Positions 52,431-61,321 of a stretch of DNA of 64,000 nucleotides are shown here, piece by piece. Each line of letters opens with the position of its first letter. The first letter of the stretch is position 1. The stretch is taken from NCBI GenBank assembly GCA_964506325.1, contig CAZDLO010000009.1, forward strand, positions 8,058 through 72,057, read 5' to 3'. Position numbers and translations under genes: made by a program. The notes under the pieces are model-generated. The model was given only the letters and a program-made list of their open reading frames with translations, did no database searches and was not told where the DNA came from. Source of the stretch: CAINVV01 sp964506325 (lineage in GTDB: Bacteria > Bacteroidota > Bacteroidia > Bacteroidales > Prolixibacteraceae).

Positions 52431-53474
52431 TTAATCAAGGTAGATGCTTTTACTGCTCCTGGGCAGTGCTTCCCCGATGATAGCGGAATCGGGCAATATT
52501 GCTCTTGTTTTTAATATTTCAAGTATTTCACCGGCATGTATGGCCGGTACAGCCATCAACAGCCCTCCGGAGGTCTGGGCATCGCAACAAAGCATCTTGT
52601 GCTCGTAGACGACTGCGGGCCCGAAACGGGTGTGCTCTTTCACAAATTCCAGGTTCCGGAAGCAGGCACCCGGTATGCATCCCTCTTCAAGAAGTGTGAA
52701 GGATTCCTGGAAATGAGGTAAATTTTTTGACTGAATCCTAAGAGTTACATTACTGGCATCTGCCATCCGCATGGCATGACCGAGCAGGCCAAACCCTGTT
52801 ATATCCGTGGCCCCTTTCAGGTTGAACTCCTGCATCACAACAGCACCACTCTTGTTAAGCAATTTCATGTAATCCAGCACTTTTCTTACAGTGCTTTCTT
52901 CCGTCATACCATTTCGCTGACCTGCAAGAATAACGCCGGATCCCAAAGGTTTGGTGAGAATCAGAAGATCTCCGGCCCTTACCCCGGAATTGGTAATAAG
53001 CCTTTCCGGATGTACCGTCCCAACCACCGCAAGCCCGAATTTTGGGGGATAATCCTCAATGGTATGTCCTCCAAGAACCAGGGCGCCGGCCTCAACAACC
53101 TTTTCATGCCCGCCCCTTAAAATAGACCCAAAGACTTCAAGAGGAATCCTGGAAGCAGAGAACATCATCAGGTTCAATACTAACAGAGGCGTCCCTCCCA
53201 TGGCATAAACATCACTCAGGGCATTGGCCGCTGCTATCTGTCCAAACTCATAGCCATCACTACAGACCGGAGGGAAAAAATCGGTAGTATAAATAAGGGC
53301 CGTCTCATCGTTTAATTTGTATACACCTGCATCATCATGGGTGTCGATACCTACCATAAGCCTGGGATGTTCTACCTTTGGCAGTTTGGCAAGAATTTCA
53401 CCCAGCTGCATGGGGGAAAGCTTGGCGGAACAACCACCCTGTTCAACTGTGGATAAAAGATCAAATTCACTCAT
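52431..53474 (-). CDS. selD: Selenophosphate synthetase (selenide, water dikinase)
   Basis: Makes selenophosphate from selenide and ATP, the selenium donor for tRNA selenouridine and selenocysteine. Started at ATG 53474 it has 347 residues; ATG 53492 adds six. The N-terminal block VEQGGCSAKLSP aligns with the glycine-rich catalytic loop, with Cys15 at the position of the Cys or Sec nucleophile and Lys18 as the essential Lys; the second Cys of the E. coli enzyme is Ala here. ATP-binding segments are GIDTHDDAGVY, YTTDFFPPVCSDGYEFGQIAAANALSDVYAMGG (core AANALSDVYAMGG), GGHTIEDYPPKFGLAVVG, TDITGFGLLGHAMRMA and CDAQTSGGLL. It is the last gene of the selenium operon, 65 bases beyond the DUF3343 gene. 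Confidence 0.96.
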   Translation of the reverse strand: MSEFDLLSTVEQGGCSAKLSPMQLGEILAKLPKVEHPRLMVGIDTHDDAGVYKLNDETALIYTTDFFPPVCSDGYEFGQIAAANALSDVYAMGGTPLLVLNLMMFSASRIPLEVFGSILRGGHEKVVEAGALVLGGHTIEDYPPKFGLAVVGTVHPERLITNSGVRAGDLLILTKPLGSGVILAGQRNGMTEESTVRKVLDYMKLLNKSGAVVMQEFNLKGATDITGFGLLGHAMRMADASNVTLRIQSKNLPHFQESFTLLEEGCIPGACFRNLEFVKEHTRFGPAVVYEHKMLCCDAQTSGGLLMAVPAIHAGEILEILKTRAILPDSAIIGEALPRSSKSIYLD

Positions 53475-53539
53475 AAAAACAAAATTAGGCAAAAAACACC
53501 TTAACCTGATAAAAGGGTATCTGACTGGTTGGAAAAGCT

Positions 53540-53755
53540 TCAGATACGCTTGGTTGTCATCCCGCTTCCCTGGGCAAAACTTTCGAGTTTATCACCGTCA
53601 TTCCTGCTGATCTCCAGGCACATGCCGCATTCAGTCGAATATGGCCTTGGTACCGGAATAACCCTCACATCAACCTTGTGCTCAATGCACCAGCGTTCTG
53701 CCAGAATAACCTGGCGGATATTTTGAAACAGGAAGATTTCTTTATTTCCCAACAT
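53540..53755 (-). CDS. DUF3343 putative Se/S carrier-like protein
   Basis: A 71-residue cytoplasmic protein. The longer reading frame begins at 53899 but the family-like part starts at ATG 53755, overlapping the end of the aminotransferase gene by 14 bases. Features of DUF3343 are [14 protein letters not shown] at the start, [10 protein letters not shown] (residues 31-40) and the cysteine pair CGMC (43-46). Members are found beside yedF, selD and cysteine-desulfurase-like genes and have been proposed to carry reduced selenium or sulfur. Its place between the desulfurase-like gene and selD fits delivery of selenium to selenophosphate synthesis. Biochemical function is unproven. Confidence 0.85.
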   Translation of the reverse strand: MLGNKEIFLFQNIRQVILAERWCIEHKVDVRVIPVPRPYSTECGMCLEISRNDGDKLESFAQGSGMTTKRI

Positions 53756-54860
53756 CGTGGATAGCTTTGGCAAGAAAGGACAACTCCCCGGGGGTGTGAT
53801 AAGGAGAAAGGGAAAACCGGCAATCCCCGGTAGGATACGATCCGAGGTGACGATGTGCCAGGGGAGCGCAATGCAAGCCGGACCTGCATTCAATTCCATA
53901 GTTTTCGTAGAACACCTGCGCCAGGGTTGAACAGCTTAACCTGTTATGTACAACGGAAAACAACTTTCCCTGGTTGGACTGATCCTCTGCACAGCGAACC
54001 TTGTAATTGGTGTTGCGTTTGACTTCTTTCAACAGATCCAGAAAGTCTCCCGTGGTATGGCATGAAACCGGCCTGTTCTTCAAGGCAGCATTCAATCCGT
54101 GAATTCCTGTAATATTCGGTGTTCCTGCTTCAAAGCGATCCGGAACAAAAGAGGGCATTGAAAGAGACTCAGATCCACTTCCCGTACCTCCGAATATCAG
54201 GGGGTCAACCATTTCGGGATGCCTGATAAAGGCTCCACCGGTACCGGTTGGCCCCATCAGGGATTTATGGCCTGTGAAAGCCAGAAAATCAACTCCCCAC
54301 TGATCCGCTTCAACCGGATGATGCCCCAGCGACTGACTGGCATCAACCAGTAGTGGTATATCCCCGATGACCCTTTTTATGTCACCCGGGGATTGAGCCA
54401 TACCATTGACATTGCTCATGTGACAGATGGCAACCAGTAAGGTATCCGGACGCAGCCTGGAGGGGATTTTGTCGACTATAATCCTGCCGTCAGGACCGCT
54501 TTCAAGTAAGTCCCATTCAATCAAACCGATATTCCTCAAATACTCAAGAGGCCTGGCAATGGCATTGTGCTCCATGGAGGAAGTAAGCACGTGACCACCT
54601 CTCTTACAGATGCCCAGGATCATCAGATTCAGTGCAGTAGTTGCATTGGCTGTAAAAATGATTTTGCCGGCTTCCGCTGTTCCCATAATCCCGGCAATTT
54701 GATCCCGGCACTCCTCAACCAGCCTGGTCGAATGCAGGATGCGGGGATAGGCTGAACGGCCATAGGTTCCTCCTGTCTCATTCAAGTGCCTGGTCATAGC
54801 TTCTGCTACCGCTAAAGGCTTCGGAAAACTGGTTGCACAATTGTCAAAATATAAATTCAT
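53742..54860 (-). CDS. Cysteine desulfurase-like class V aminotransferase
   Basis: PLP-dependent enzyme of 372 residues, cytoplasmic, probably releasing sulfur or selenium from cysteine or selenocysteine. [12 protein letters not shown] opens the family; ATTALNLM binds phosphate; [15 protein letters not shown] carries the stacking His; [12 protein letters not shown] holds the pyridine-binding Asp; and [15 protein letters not shown] has Lys199, the PLP Lys. The loop [13 protein letters not shown] near 325-335 has two cysteines, with Cys331 in the position of the persulfide Cys of SufS-type enzymes. Its neighbours (yedF, DUF3343, selD, mnmH) make a selenium role more likely than iron-sulfur cluster assembly. 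It starts 44 bases after the yedF stop. Confidence 0.9.
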   Translation of the reverse strand: MNLYFDNCATSFPKPLAVAEAMTRHLNETGGTYGRSAYPRILHSTRLVEECRDQIAGIMGTAEAGKIIFTANATTALNLMILGICKRGGHVLTSSMEHNAIARPLEYLRNIGLIEWDLLESGPDGRIIVDKIPSRLRPDTLLVAICHMSNVNGMAQSPGDIKRVIGDIPLLVDASQSLGHHPVEADQWGVDFLAFTGHKSLMGPTGTGGAFIRHPEMVDPLIFGGTGSGSESLSMPSFVPDRFEAGTPNITGIHGLNAALKNRPVSCHTTGDFLDLLKEVKRNTNYKVRCAEDQSNQGKLFSVVHNRLSCSTLAQVFYENYGIECRSGLHCAPLAHRHLGSYPTGDCRFSLSPYHTPGELSFLAKAIHDVGK

Positions 54861-54904
54861 AACAGGTTTTATTCATTAATTCCGGTACTTTCCTGAATCT
54901 GGAA

Positions 54905-55510
54905 TCAGGGTCTGACTACATGCCCCGCTTTAGCCATCGTCTCAGTAATGGTAAACATGTTGGAAATCTTTCCGACTCCCAGCTGCTCTTTGATACCATA
55001 AAAATCAGCACAAGTACCGCATACCAGTATTTGAACCCCACTCTCCTCCAGCAATTGTAACGAACTGTACACTCCCGAATCTTTGGTGGCCATTTTCGCA
55101 CCGGCATTGTAAAATACAAGGTGGGTTGGCAATACCGTCTGCTCATTCAGTGCATTGAGGAATCCTTTCATCAGGATGGCACCCAGCTGGGGATCTCCCT
55201 CTCCCATCCGGTCGCTGCTTACAACAACCACATAAGCCGAACTTTTCACACCCACACCCGTTGTGATCTGAACAGCTTCATCCTTCAGTGTTGGCTCGTT
55301 TATAACCTCAATCCTGAAAAGGCCGTTCATTTCAGTCCCTGCCGGCGATAAAGCCTGGTCTTCCAGGTAAGTAATAATATTCTGGTAGGCCGTACGGTTA
55401 TCACATTCAATAACCAACGACTCACCTGTCTCACTCTTTTTAAGTGCTTTTCGTGTTAAAATCAAGGGCTGCGGACATAACAGCCCTTTACCGTCTACTT
55501 TCTGAGTCAT
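54905..55510 (-). CDS. yedF: Selenium metabolism protein YedF (TusA-DsrE fusion)
   Basis: A 201-residue cytoplasmic protein. The N-terminal 75 residues are TusA-like, with DGKGLLCPQPLILTRKAL and Cys12 as the sulfur- or selenium-carrying Cys of the CPxP motif. The C-terminal 125 residues are DsrE-like, with VVVVSSDRMGEGDPQLG, GFLNALNE, THLVFYNAGAKMA and ILVCGTCADFYGI, whose cysteines could accept the cargo. This two-domain form is the one linked to selenium use. It starts 17 bases before the end of mnmH upstream and precedes the desulfurase-like gene, so the protein probably relays selenium between them. Confidence 0.93.
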   Translation of the reverse strand: MTQKVDGKGLLCPQPLILTRKALKKSETGESLVIECDNRTAYQNIITYLEDQALSPAGTEMNGLFRIEVINEPTLKDEAVQITTGVGVKSSAYVVVVSSDRMGEGDPQLGAILMKGFLNALNEQTVLPTHLVFYNAGAKMATKDSGVYSSLQLLEESGVQILVCGTCADFYGIKEQLGVGKISNMFTITETMAKAGHVVRP

Positions 55511-55526
55511 GTATTTGTTTTATTTA

Positions 55527-56591
55527 TTACTCCTGTGTGGATAACCTATTATGGGCCGCGCTTTCCGCATGTAAGCGAAAGCTCTTTTTGGCGAATTCAA
55601 CCAGCTCAGGACCAATCTTTTCAGGATCATAGGAATCCGGAATAAACGAAATCATTTTCGTCTCCCTTCTTGCCATGCTGAAATCATAGGATTTATCGTA
55701 ATACGAAAGCGTAATATCTACAACTTTTTTATAATCACCTGATTGCAAAGCTTCCAAAGTTTCCTTTGTGTCCTTGCCGCCCAGCCTTTTGCTGATCTTT
55801 TCAATGCTCACCTGCAGGTCCTCCATTGGAAAACAGGCATAGTCGCGGACCAGCCTTTCAACCCGTTCCTCTTTGGGGGGATCAATACGAATCGTCGGAC
55901 AACAATTCATCTGTGAAAAAAGTTCGTCAAGGATAAAAACCCTTCCAATATTCTGACTTTCACCTTCTACCCAGATTGGCCCGGAAAGATCGAATCCCGT
56001 TATCTTCTCAATGACGAGGTTGGTGAATTGTTCTGTTCCGGGCTGGGGCGGCTGGCCAATACCACCAAAACTGGATCCCCTGTGATTTGCCAATCCTTCG
56101 AGATCCAGGACCTGTTCTCCAAGTGCCGCCAGTTGATGCAGAATCTCCGTTTTGCCTGATCCTGTCGGACCACTGAGCATAATAAGCTTCAGCCCGCTTG
56201 AAATGAGCTCTCTCCCAAATGTTCGGTATGCTTTGTATCCCCCGGCAAGTACATAGACTTCCCTGCCCGCGGTTTCAAGCAACCAGGCCATGCTGCTGCT
56301 GCGCATTCCCCCACGCCAGCAGTACAGGAATAGTTCGCCCTTATATTTGTTAGCCTGCTGGACGAAATACTTCAGTTTAGGTCCGACCAGTTCCAAACCC
56401 TTCAGTACAGCCTGATCACGCCCAACCTGCTTGTAAATGGTACCGACTACTGCACGCTCCTCATCACTGAAAAGAGGAAAAGAAATGGCTCCAGGTAAAT
56501 GACCTTCCCTGAATTCGGCAGGTGTTCGGATATCCAGAACCGTTTTCCCCTTATTCCTGCCTATAAATTCATCTGCTTTAAGTATAGCCAT
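55527..56591 (-). CDS. mnmH: tRNA 2-selenouridine synthase
   Basis: Replaces sulfur by selenium at the wobble 2-thiouridine of tRNAs for Lys, Glu and Gln, using selenophosphate. The 354 residues show a rhodanese domain (about 1-130: TVLDIRTPAEFREGHLPGA, then LFLYCWRGGMRSSSMA with catalytic Cys91) and a P-loop domain (GPTGSGKTE at 141-149, LEGLANHRGSSFGG, WVEGESQNIGRVFI). Length and order match MnmH/SelU. It is the first gene of the - strand operon; the divergent start of the membrane protein gene lies about 100 bases away. A selenouridine use alone explains the presence of selD; no selA, selB or selC is visible in this window. Confidence 0.95.
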   Translation of the reverse strand: MAILKADEFIGRNKGKTVLDIRTPAEFREGHLPGAISFPLFSDEERAVVGTIYKQVGRDQAVLKGLELVGPKLKYFVQQANKYKGELFLYCWRGGMRSSSMAWLLETAGREVYVLAGGYKAYRTFGRELISSGLKLIMLSGPTGSGKTEILHQLAALGEQVLDLEGLANHRGSSFGGIGQPPQPGTEQFTNLVIEKITGFDLSGPIWVEGESQNIGRVFILDELFSQMNCCPTIRIDPPKEERVERLVRDYACFPMEDLQVSIEKISKRLGGKDTKETLEALQSGDYKKVVDITLSYYDKSYDFSMARRETKMISFIPDSYDPEKIGPELVEFAKKSFRLHAESAAHNRLSTQE

Positions 56592-56654
56592 CTTAACCTT
56601 TTTGTGCTGACAAATTTAACCCAATTTGCTTAGATCACAATTGTTGTTTTTTTG

Positions 56655-56662
56655 TAGCTTTG
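56655..56662 (+). promoter_or_regulatory. Candidate Bacteroidota -7 element
   Basis: TAGCTTTG matches TAnnTTTG and lies 33 bases before the ATG at 56695. No well-spaced TTG was found, so confidence is modest. Confidence 0.4.
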
Positions 56663-56694
56663 AATGTTTCAATAACTACTATTAAGCTATTATT

Positions 56695-57972
56695 ATGAAG
56701 AAAAATCACTTACTACTCCCGATTTTACTCGTTGGTATTGCCTTTGGAACTGCATGGGCTATAAGAGGTCAGTTCGGACACGAACCCGGGGCTGCAATGG
56801 CAGGCATAATTGGAGGTGCTGCATTGATACTTGCTTCCGGTCGGCAGGATTGGTACAAAAAAATGTTGCCTGTAATCGCTGCCTCATCCATTGGTTGGGG
56901 TCTCACAGGAATGATCAGCTATGGAATGGTGGTTGGTTATTGCAGGGCCGGAGATTTTTTGAATTCTACCTATGGATTTATCTCACTTTTTGTAATCGGT
57001 GGATTATTCGGATTGCTGGGCGGAGGATTGGTAGGCCTGACCCTGAATTCCAGCCAGTCGAACCGAGTAAAATGGCCTTCACTGCTGGCCGAAATGACCG
57101 CAGGCGGGTTGATTGGCTATTATTTTCTGATCGAACAGGCTGAATTGCTCATGACACCTCCCCGTTCAGAAGCCTGGACGGTTTGCCTGGGAGCCGGAGC
57201 AGCCATGGTATGGCATATGGCCAGGAACGGTTATGGCTCAGCTTTACGGGTGGCATTCTATGCAATGCTTGGTGCCGGCTTCGGATTTTCCTTCGGAAAT
57301 TTACTCCAGATCATGGGAAGTGTCCTTGAAATACACTTCAATTTCTGGAATGTGATGGAATACAACATCGGCTTCTGGGGTGGATCAGGAATGGCTTACG
57401 GTGTATTTACCTCTAAATGGAATGTTGACAATGAGCCTCTGGCAAAATATGAAAATAACCTGTCACTATTTCTCATACTTCTGGTTGTCCCATTATTGGT
57501 CTGGAAAAGCGCTTTTGGAATGGATCACCTTTTGACGTACAGCTACTTGCAGGACAATTCCGACGCCCTTTTTGTATCTCTATTATCAGCATCCGTGCTT
57601 TTGGTGATGATAGTGTCAGTCCTGTTCAGCCTGAGAAACAAACCAAGCTTTGGCAGGAAGGAAGCAATGACCCTTTTTGTTGCCGCATTTAGTACCTACA
57701 TCATTTGGAGCTGGCTGATTACTGGACTTTTCATGGGGAATTTCAGGTCGGAACAACCTCTGTATATTTTAAATCTGATCGGATTCCTGTTTTTGATCAA
57801 ACTCTCGGTCACGCCTTTCGGGGAAAATCATTCAAGGGATATTTTTCCCAAAGACAGATGGGCACTCTATTTTACGCTGGTTATTGCCGGAATAATTTTT
57901 ATTTCGCTGATTTCCGGTACGATGCATGACGGTCTCAAAGGTTCAAATCTTCGATTCCCTTATCAGCCATAG
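56695..57972 (+). CDS. Polytopic membrane protein, unknown function
   Basis: A 425-residue integral membrane protein with about eleven to twelve hydrophobic helices and short loops. Glycine-rich helices (GIIGGAALILASG, IGGLFGLLGGGLVGLTL, GGSGMAYGVFTSKWN) and the conserved-looking N-terminal AFGTAWAIRGQFGHEPGAAMAG are the main features; Arg and His in that loop may be functional. No ATPase or known transporter motif is seen. The gene is followed by an SMP-30-type lactonase whose ATG lies 107 bases after the stop, so a role in uptake or processing of a sugar acid is conceivable. This is inference from the neighbour only; the family is not recognised. Confidence 0.7.
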   Translation: MKKNHLLLPILLVGIAFGTAWAIRGQFGHEPGAAMAGIIGGAALILASGRQDWYKKMLPVIAASSIGWGLTGMISYGMVVGYCRAGDFLNSTYGFISLFVIGGLFGLLGGGLVGLTLNSSQSNRVKWPSLLAEMTAGGLIGYYFLIEQAELLMTPPRSEAWTVCLGAGAAMVWHMARNGYGSALRVAFYAMLGAGFGFSFGNLLQIMGSVLEIHFNFWNVMEYNIGFWGGSGMAYGVFTSKWNVDNEPLAKYENNLSLFLILLVVPLLVWKSAFGMDHLLTYSYLQDNSDALFVSLLSASVLLVMIVSVLFSLRNKPSFGRKEAMTLFVAAFSTYIIWSWLITGLFMGNFRSEQPLYILNLIGFLFLIKLSVTPFGENHSRDIFPKDRWALYFTLVIAGIIFISLISGTMHDGLKGSNLRFPYQP

Positions 57973-58078
57973 AATAGCCATGAAGAATTTGTGCAAACCA
58001 ACAGAAAATGATTCTGCCGGTATTTGCTTCACTGAACTTCGTTTCCTTGCGGCAACCCAAATAAAAAATTTTAGCCGC

Positions 58079-58972
58079 ATGAAACATCTTTTTATGCTGA
58101 TTTTCCTTCTGGCAGGAACCCTGACTGCCGCTTCAAAAGACCATAAATCGAAAAATCAGCTGTTCGCAAGCAGTGAAAAGGTTAAACTGGCCGGCGGTGG
58201 GTATACTTTTACGGAAGGACCCGCCGCCGCCGCCGATGGAAGTGTATATTTCACCGATCAGCCCAACGATAAAATTGAAATCTGGCATGAAAACGGATCC
58301 ATTTCAACATACACCCGGCTCAGTGAAAGATCCAATGGGACCTTCTTCAATAAAAATGGGGAATTGATCTCCTGTGCGGATCTCAATAACCGGCTGGTAT
58401 GTTTCACCCATGACGGGCAGATACGTATTCTTGCAGAGAATTACAACGGAAAACATTTTAATGGCCCCAACGACCTTTGGATTGCCCCTGATGGCGGAAT
58501 CTACTTCTCGGATCCGTATTATCACCGGGACTACTGGATGCCGGGGCACAAGGAAGTACAGGATACACGGGGAGTCTACTACCTTAGCCCGGCAGGAAAA
58601 GTGACGCGTGTCATTGATGACTTCAGACAACCGAACGGATTGGTAGGGACTCCGGATGGTAAAACCCTTTATGTAAGTGATATCAACGATAAAAAAATCT
58701 GGAAATACGATATCAGTGCCAATGGATCATTAACCAACAAATCATTCTTTGCCCCGGAAGGATCAGACGGAATGACCCTGGATAAAAAAGGAAATGTATA
58801 CCTCACAAATAAAAATGTGTCGGTATACAATCCCCAAGGTGAAAATATTATGAAAATAGAAGTACCTGAACAACCTTCCAATCTGTGTTTTGGAGGCAAA
58901 AGGAAAAATATCCTCTTTATAACTGCACGTACTTCCGTATATATCCTGAAAATGAAAATAAAGGGCAACTAG
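58079..58972 (+). CDS. SMP-30/gluconolactonase-like exported protein
   Basis: A 297-residue exported six-bladed beta-propeller; ATG 58079 starts a signal peptide ending LTAA. Sugar-lactonase family signs are GGGYTFTEGPAAAADGSVYFTD, in which FTEGP carries the metal-ligand Glu; the segment KHFNGPNDLWIAPDGGIYFSDPYY with the metal-ligand Asn and Asp; RQPNGLVGTPDGKTLYVSD; and EGSDGMTLDKKGNVYL. These match the Glu/Asn/Asn/Asp metal site of SMP-30 and gluconolactonases. In a genome stretch with several exported sugar oxidoreductases it could open the lactone formed by sugar oxidation. The stop overlaps the convergent gene by four bases. Confidence 0.92.
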   Translation: MKHLFMLIFLLAGTLTAASKDHKSKNQLFASSEKVKLAGGGYTFTEGPAAAADGSVYFTDQPNDKIEIWHENGSISTYTRLSERSNGTFFNKNGELISCADLNNRLVCFTHDGQIRILAENYNGKHFNGPNDLWIAPDGGIYFSDPYYHRDYWMPGHKEVQDTRGVYYLSPAGKVTRVIDDFRQPNGLVGTPDGKTLYVSDINDKKIWKYDISANGSLTNKSFFAPEGSDGMTLDKKGNVYLTNKNVSVYNPQGENIMKIEVPEQPSNLCFGGKRKNILFITARTSVYILKMKIKGN

Positions 58973-60159
58973 TTGGGCCTCAGAACAGCCACTTTGTCAG
59001 AAGCCTTCTTGTTTTTCAGTTTGGTGTTGTACTCATCAAGAATATTGGTAACCATCGGTCTGAAAAAATTCCAGAAAAATGGAGTCCTGTTGATGTAATT
59101 GTATTTATCGTAGAAGAATTTGTTATAATACTGCAATCCGCTGTATTTGGCACTCTCGATAAAGATTGGATTATCACAGTAATCACCTGCAAAGTAGTAG
59201 TAATTGTTGTCCTTATTCTCAATCACAGATGGGAATACGTCTGGTATGCCATTGTCACTCAACAATTTCTTCCCGCTTTCATTGGTATATATCTTATACT
59301 TCGATACTATCCTGTTGGATGCACCTGACTCAAGGATATCGAACCAATAAGGATAGGAGATCTCCTTTGGAAGGCCATACCTCTGTATTCCATACTGTGA
59401 GGTATAAATCCAGGGAACTTCCTCAGATAAAGTATTGTCCATCTCCAGGATTACTATTCTTCCATCCTCGTGAACAAAAAGAATACCGGGCCGGTGGAAA
59501 TCCCATTGTTGTTTGTACTGATTTCTGTATAATTTTCTGGCCCAAAGGGGAATATCCTGGTTTATTACAGTATCCAACGGATCATAATACCTTCCAACCC
59601 AGCCTGTCCATTTTACATCCAGCAGTTTCTCGGCCTCTTTTCTGAGTTCATGGGAAGTTGGACTGGCTAAAAAGTTGAATTCCGCTAAAATTAGCTTGCC
59701 GGTATCTTTCAGCCTTTGAAGTAAAACTATATCATTCTCATGTAGACCACCATATATCCTGGAGGACCTCTCGTTAATCATCATACTGCCATACCACTCG
59801 TTCGTATAAACACCGTAGGTATCAGTATAATAAACCATATCAAGACTATCAGCTGCCTGAAATACCTCCTCCCTGGACAATTTTGAAAAGTCTTTTGTGA
59901 TAAATTTAAAATCATTCAGCGGGAAAAAGCCTTTGTAATTAGTGTTCAGCTTATTCAACTGCCTGGCATCAGAATATTTTTGATTGATCAGAACCCAACT
60001 CAGGGATTTGTGCTCATCGCGCTCTTCAAAGGGAACCGTCATATCATATATCAGAATTTTTAAAGGCCTATCCTCCTGAATCCACCAAAACAAAAAAGAG
60101 AACAATGGAATCAAAATTGGGAGAAATAAGATGAACAGAAGAATTGTTTTTCTTTTCAT
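58969..60159 (-). CDS. Exported protein of unknown function
   Basis: A 396-residue protein with an N-terminal hydrophobic segment (about residues 6-26) that is either an uncleaved anchor or a signal peptide. Beyond it, RPLKILIYDMTVPFEERDEHKSLSW and AADSLDMVYYTDTYGVY alternate strand and helix like an alpha/beta domain, and FIVHED-like and aromatic-rich segments (YWFDILESGASNR, NYYYFAGDYCDNP) follow. I did not recognise a family or an active site. The start overlaps the end of the UroD-type gene by four bases (60156-60159), so the two are translated together. The tail overlaps the convergent lactonase gene. Composition is more A/T-rich than the locus to its left. Confidence 0.7.
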   Translation of the reverse strand: MKRKTILLFILFLPILIPLFSFLFWWIQEDRPLKILIYDMTVPFEERDEHKSLSWVLINQKYSDARQLNKLNTNYKGFFPLNDFKFITKDFSKLSREEVFQAADSLDMVYYTDTYGVYTNEWYGSMMINERSSRIYGGLHENDIVLLQRLKDTGKLILAEFNFLASPTSHELRKEAEKLLDVKWTGWVGRYYDPLDTVINQDIPLWARKLYRNQYKQQWDFHRPGILFVHEDGRIVILEMDNTLSEEVPWIYTSQYGIQRYGLPKEISYPYWFDILESGASNRIVSKYKIYTNESGKKLLSDNGIPDVFPSVIENKDNNYYYFAGDYCDNPIFIESAKYSGLQYYNKFFYDKYNYINRTPFFWNFFRPMVTNILDEYNTKLKNKKASDKVAVLRPN

Positions 60160-61196
60160 AGATATTTGATTTGTTTGGATATTTTACTCCATTTTAAACA
60201 TGATACGATCAATGAATAGGTCATCATCTGTTCGACAGTGGTCTCAGGAGTAATCTCGCAACCTGCTGATACAACTCCTCTTCCACCGCATCGAATAAAA
60301 CAGCTTTCCACGCTTTGCGACAGCTGCTCAGTTGTTCCGTTCTGTACGACAGAAACTGGATCACTGTTACCCGATACAGCCTGATTCCCGAAAAGTAAAG
60401 GTATAACAAATTCAATGTCTTCAACCAAATGATCTATATCAATCAGGTCAGCACCGGTACAGATCATGTCGGGTAGGATAGCTGTTGTATTGCCACATAT
60501 GTGCAATTTTACCTTCGCTCCCAGATGATGTGCATGGTCAACCATTGCCTTCTCCAGCGGGAATACAAAATCGAGGTACAAGTCAGGCGAAATAAGCGAG
60601 CACACTGCATCTCCTATACCTATGCAATGGGCACCGGCTTTAACCTGGGCTTCCATGAACGACATTGAACTCTCCGTAATGATAGCCAAAGCCGCCTTCA
60701 ATTCGTCCGGGTGTTCCAAAAAATCAATGAAAGCATCTGAAACATTCCGCAGATCACAATATTCAGCCAGGGGACCTTCAACCCATCCACAAATAAACTG
60801 AGAATCGCCAACGTGCTCTTTGTAATATTTAATCTCTTCCACCCTTGAAACCAGGCGAACATGATCCTGAACCCTGAGAGTTTTAAGCTTTTTAAGGTCT
60901 TTTATTTCCCGGATCAGCCACTCATCAACCGTTGGAAGTGAATTTAAGGGATAACTCACCCGAGTTCCAAAAGACGAAGCTTCAGCCCAGGGATCCGACA
61001 TAACATTAACCCAATCCGATGAAAAAACTTCAGCACACCTGAGGTTGACAGTACATTTGTCAAGATAATTCAAACAGAAATCACGATAGTTCACCCCACA
61101 ATATTTTGCGGCAAACCGCATAAGAATGGGATGAAATGGAGGCCGGTCTACCGTCCTTCCCTCTAAAAAGTCCATCGTCCTCTGCAAACTATTCAT
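60156..61196 (-). CDS. UroD/MtaA-family corrinoid methyltransferase-like protein
   Basis: A 346-residue cytoplasmic protein of the uroporphyrinogen decarboxylase superfamily. NSLQRTMDFLEGRTVDRPPFHPI is the standard opening of MtaA/CmuA-like members; WVEGPLAEYCDLR and KLHICGNTTAILPDM follow, where the His and Cys are zinc ligands of methyltransferase-type members; and VSAGCEITPETTVEQ supplies the third Cys. The heme-biosynthesis Arg/Asp pattern of true HemE is not seen at the N-terminus. Such proteins move methyl groups to or from cobalamin or demethylate small molecules. It is coupled by a four-base overlap to an exported protein of unknown function, an unusual partner. No corrinoid protein gene is visible nearby. 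Confidence 0.87.
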   Translation of the reverse strand: MNSLQRTMDFLEGRTVDRPPFHPILMRFAAKYCGVNYRDFCLNYLDKCTVNLRCAEVFSSDWVNVMSDPWAEASSFGTRVSYPLNSLPTVDEWLIREIKDLKKLKTLRVQDHVRLVSRVEEIKYYKEHVGDSQFICGWVEGPLAEYCDLRNVSDAFIDFLEHPDELKAALAIITESSMSFMEAQVKAGAHCIGIGDAVCSLISPDLYLDFVFPLEKAMVDHAHHLGAKVKLHICGNTTAILPDMICTGADLIDIDHLVEDIEFVIPLLFGNQAVSGNSDPVSVVQNGTTEQLSQSVESCFIRCGGRGVVSAGCEITPETTVEQMMTYSLIVSCLKWSKISKQIKYL

Positions 61197-61321
61197 ACTT
61201 CAAATATATAAATAAGCATCAGGTTATCAGACTTTCACCAATGTTTTTATTTACATAAAAATATGGGCATCCGGCTGGTTCAGGGTTCGAGACCCTATTC
61301 AGAATCTTGTGTCCTGCGCAG

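Noticed and set aside
61200..61210. TATATTTG on the - strand as promoter of the UroD-type gene
   Set aside because: It lies only a few bases before the ATG and has no TTG at the proper spacing.
61277..61302. TTCGAGA loop with a short AGGG/CCCT stem, like a tRNA T-arm
   Set aside because: No acceptor stem, anticodon arm or CCA end can be built around it, so it is not a tRNA gene; at most a remnant.
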